Assembly: GCA_039798005.1 (NCBI GenBank)
Contig: JBDKGV010000075.1
Coordinates: 1 to 14,957, forward strand
DNA from: JBDKGV01 sp039798005
GTDB lineage: Bacteria; Fibrobacterota; Fibrobacteria; UBA5070
DNA length: 14,957 nt
Direction of reading: 5' to 3'
Positions 13,615 to 14,957 of this stretch are shown here, piece by piece (position 1 is the first letter of the stretch; the number at the start of each line of letters is the position of its first letter). The translations under genes and the position numbers were made by a program. Below the pieces are notes generated by a model, which saw only the letters and a program-made list of their open reading frames with translations, did no database searches and was not told where the DNA came from.

Positions 13615-14555
13615 CCGAGGCGTTTCCGCAACTGCTTGCCCTGACCCTTTTCGGGGCTTGCGTCGGATCCTTCTTCAATGTGGTGATCTGGCGGGTTCCC
13701 CGTGGCAAGAGCGTGGTCTGGCCCGGCTCCCGTTGCCCCGGTTGCGATGCGGCCATTCCCGGATGGCGCAACCTTCCCGTGCTCACTTGGGTTTTCCAGA
13801 GGGGAAAGGCCGCCTGCTGCGGCATTCCCATCGCGCCGCGCTATGTGCTGGTGGAGGCCTTCACGGCGCTGGTCTCGCTGGGATGGGGACTTCTCTGGGA
13901 GGCGGGCGTCTGGGGCCATGATCTCAAGGCCGGCTTGGGCTGGTACGCGCTTGCCTTGCTTTCGATTCCCGTGAGCCTCATCGACTGGGAGTTCTTCATC
14001 ATTCCCGACGGCTTGAATTTGACAGGATTTGTCATGGGGCTTGGGGTCGCCGCGGGCTTCGGGGGGATGACTGGGTTTGTCGTCAGCCTGCGCGATGCGC
14101 TGCTGTGCGCAGGCGGCCTGTACCTGCTGTCCTGGACGTTCCGCTGGGGACTTTGGAAGCTGGGAATGTTCGCCGGAGCGGCTCTTGCCCGGGGCTGGGT
14201 GCGCAAGGGATTCGGATGGAGCGGGGTCGCCAGCTACCGCAGCGTCTTGGCGACCTTTCGGCGCTGGAGCGGATTCGACGAGAATACCGAGGCGTTGGGT
14301 CTCGGGGACGTGAACCTGATGGTGGCGGCGGGTGCGCTGATCGGGCCGGCAGCCGTGGCGGTCGGGATTCCGCTTGCGGCATGTCTTGGAATCGTGGGCT
14401 ATGCCGTACGGGCCGCCTTCCCGCGCAACGCGCAGCAGGCCCAGGCGGCGGGAGTGGATGCGCACGCGGTTCCTTTCGGTCCCTTCCTGTGCGCGGGCAT
14501 GCTTCTGGCGCAACCGCTCACGCCACGCCTGCTCGAACACCTGTTCCCCGGCTGA
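13611..14555 (+). CDS. Type IV prepilin peptidase (leader peptidase / N-methyltransferase)
   Basis: A 314-residue inner-membrane aspartyl protease that cuts the leader from type IV prepilins or type II secretion pseudopilins and methylates the new N-terminus. It opens with ACVGSFFNVVIWRVPRG, followed by the cytoplasmic loop with CPGC (Cys42/Cys45). The catalytic Asp pair is visible as Asp125 (LIDWEFFIIPDGL) and Asp233 in GLGD (230-233). The second half of the zinc motif reads AACC (67-70) in place of CxxC. About 50 residues (178-228) separate a hydrophobic segment from GLGD and form an enlarged, basic loop. The GTG start overlaps the GT2 stop (GTGA). No pilin or secretion gene is in the window, so it must act on substrates encoded elsewhere. 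Confidence 0.93.
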   Translation: MTEAFPQLLALTLFGACVGSFFNVVIWRVPRGKSVVWPGSRCPGCDAAIPGWRNLPVLTWVFQRGKAACCGIPIAPRYVLVEAFTALVSLGWGLLWEAGVWGHDLKAGLGWYALALLSIPVSLIDWEFFIIPDGLNLTGFVMGLGVAAGFGGMTGFVVSLRDALLCAGGLYLLSWTFRWGLWKLGMFAGAALARGWVRKGFGWSGVASYRSVLATFRRWSGFDENTEALGLGDVNLMVAAGALIGPAAVAVGIPLAACLGIVGYAVRAAFPRNAQQAQAAGVDAHAVPFGPFLCAGMLLAQPLTPRLLEHLFPG

Positions 14556-14570
14556 ACTGCGCCTCGGCGA

Positions 14571-14957
14571 TCACTCAAGGAATGGAAAAGGGCTCTTGGG
14601 TTCGGGCCATTCCAGGAGGCGCAACTGCTGCTGCAAGTCCAGATGCCGTTCGGCCTTGAGCATGTGGGCATTGAGATCGGGGATGGAATAGGGCTTGGCG
14701 AGGAAGTCGTCGGCACCGTTCTCGATCGAACGCAAACCCTCCGTGCCGTCACTGACCGTGGTCATGAGCACAAGGTGGACCGGCTGGTCGATGCGCATCT
14801 TGCGCAAGGACTGGCAGATCGTGGCCCCGGTGATGTCGGGAAGATACCAGTCGAGCAGGCCGATGGTCGGAAGGGTGGAGGTGCAGATCATCTCCAGGCA
14901 TTCCATGCCGTCCTTGGCGGCCACGACATCGTAACCCCATTTGCGCAGGATGGCATT
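14571..14957 (-). CDS. Response-regulator receiver-domain protein, 3' part (partial)
   Basis: The minus-strand frame is open from the window edge to a TGA at 14571-14573, giving the last 128 residues of a CheY-like receiver protein. Visible are ILRKWGYDVVAAKDGMECLEM, the phosphoacceptor Asp in LLDWYLPDITG, the switch Thr pair in LVLMTTVSD, and the conserved Lys in DDFLAKPYSIPDL. After the receiver fold only about 25 residues remain (AERHLDLQQQLRLLEWPEPK...), with no DNA-binding or output domain, so this is a receiver-only regulator or one whose output domain lies upstream. Residues up to the first Asp cluster are missing outside the window. It converges on the prepilin peptidase gene, leaving only 15 bases between stops and no clear terminator. 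Its partner kinase is unknown. Confidence 0.9.
   Translation of the reverse strand, partial: NAILRKWGYDVVAAKDGMECLEMICTSTLPTIGLLDWYLPDITGATICQSLRKMRIDQPVHLVLMTTVSDGTEGLRSIENGADDFLAKPYSIPDLNAHMLKAERHLDLQQQLRLLEWPEPKSPFPFLE

Overview
This window looks like chromosomal DNA from a Gram-negative, flagellated, polysaccharide-degrading bacterium of moderately high GC, most likely in or near the Fibrobacterota/Bacteroidota (FCB) group. The lineage call is inference. It rests on a secreted GH9 cellulase with a C-terminal tail resembling a type IX secretion (T9SS) sorting domain, a DUF2723 (GT117-like) membrane protein typical of FCB phyla, and a P-ring gene, which implies an outer membrane. I see no insertion sequence, CRISPR array, tRNA or rRNA.

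Left part (1-3429). The 3' end of a Cache-domain sensor protein converges on a XerC/D-type tyrosine recombinase on the minus strand. Upstream of the recombinase, on the same strand, is a GH9 endoglucanase with signal peptide, N-terminal Ig-like domain, catalytic domain and sorting-like tail. A strong intrinsic terminator separates the two and fixes the recombinase start at 1312.

Middle part (3430-6511). A 361-base divergent intergenic region with a nested palindrome and a candidate flagellar promoter leads into flgI (flagellar P-ring). A GC-rich, potentially structured leader follows, then a short flagellin gene with its own terminator. Next come two palindromic elements of REP type and a bacteriohemerythrin gene carrying all seven iron ligands.

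Right part (6633-14555). Seven genes follow on the plus strand, and every junction overlaps by 1 or 4 bases: ribH, nusB, a DUF2723 membrane glycosyltransferase-like protein with a TPR tail, a GT4 glycosyltransferase, a flippase-like membrane protein, a GT2 polyprenyl-phosphate-sugar synthase-like protein, and a type IV prepilin peptidase. The four central genes have the parts expected of a lipid-linked-sugar pathway that glycosylates a secreted product: sugar loading onto a lipid carrier, a possible translocation step, a polytopic GT-C-type transferase and an additional cytoplasmic glycosyltransferase. The prepilin peptidase adds an export function to the same transcript. This is the best candidate in the window for an undescribed system; secreted enzymes such as the GH9, the flagellin or pilins are possible targets. 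The window closes with the 3' part of a response-regulator gene on the minus strand.
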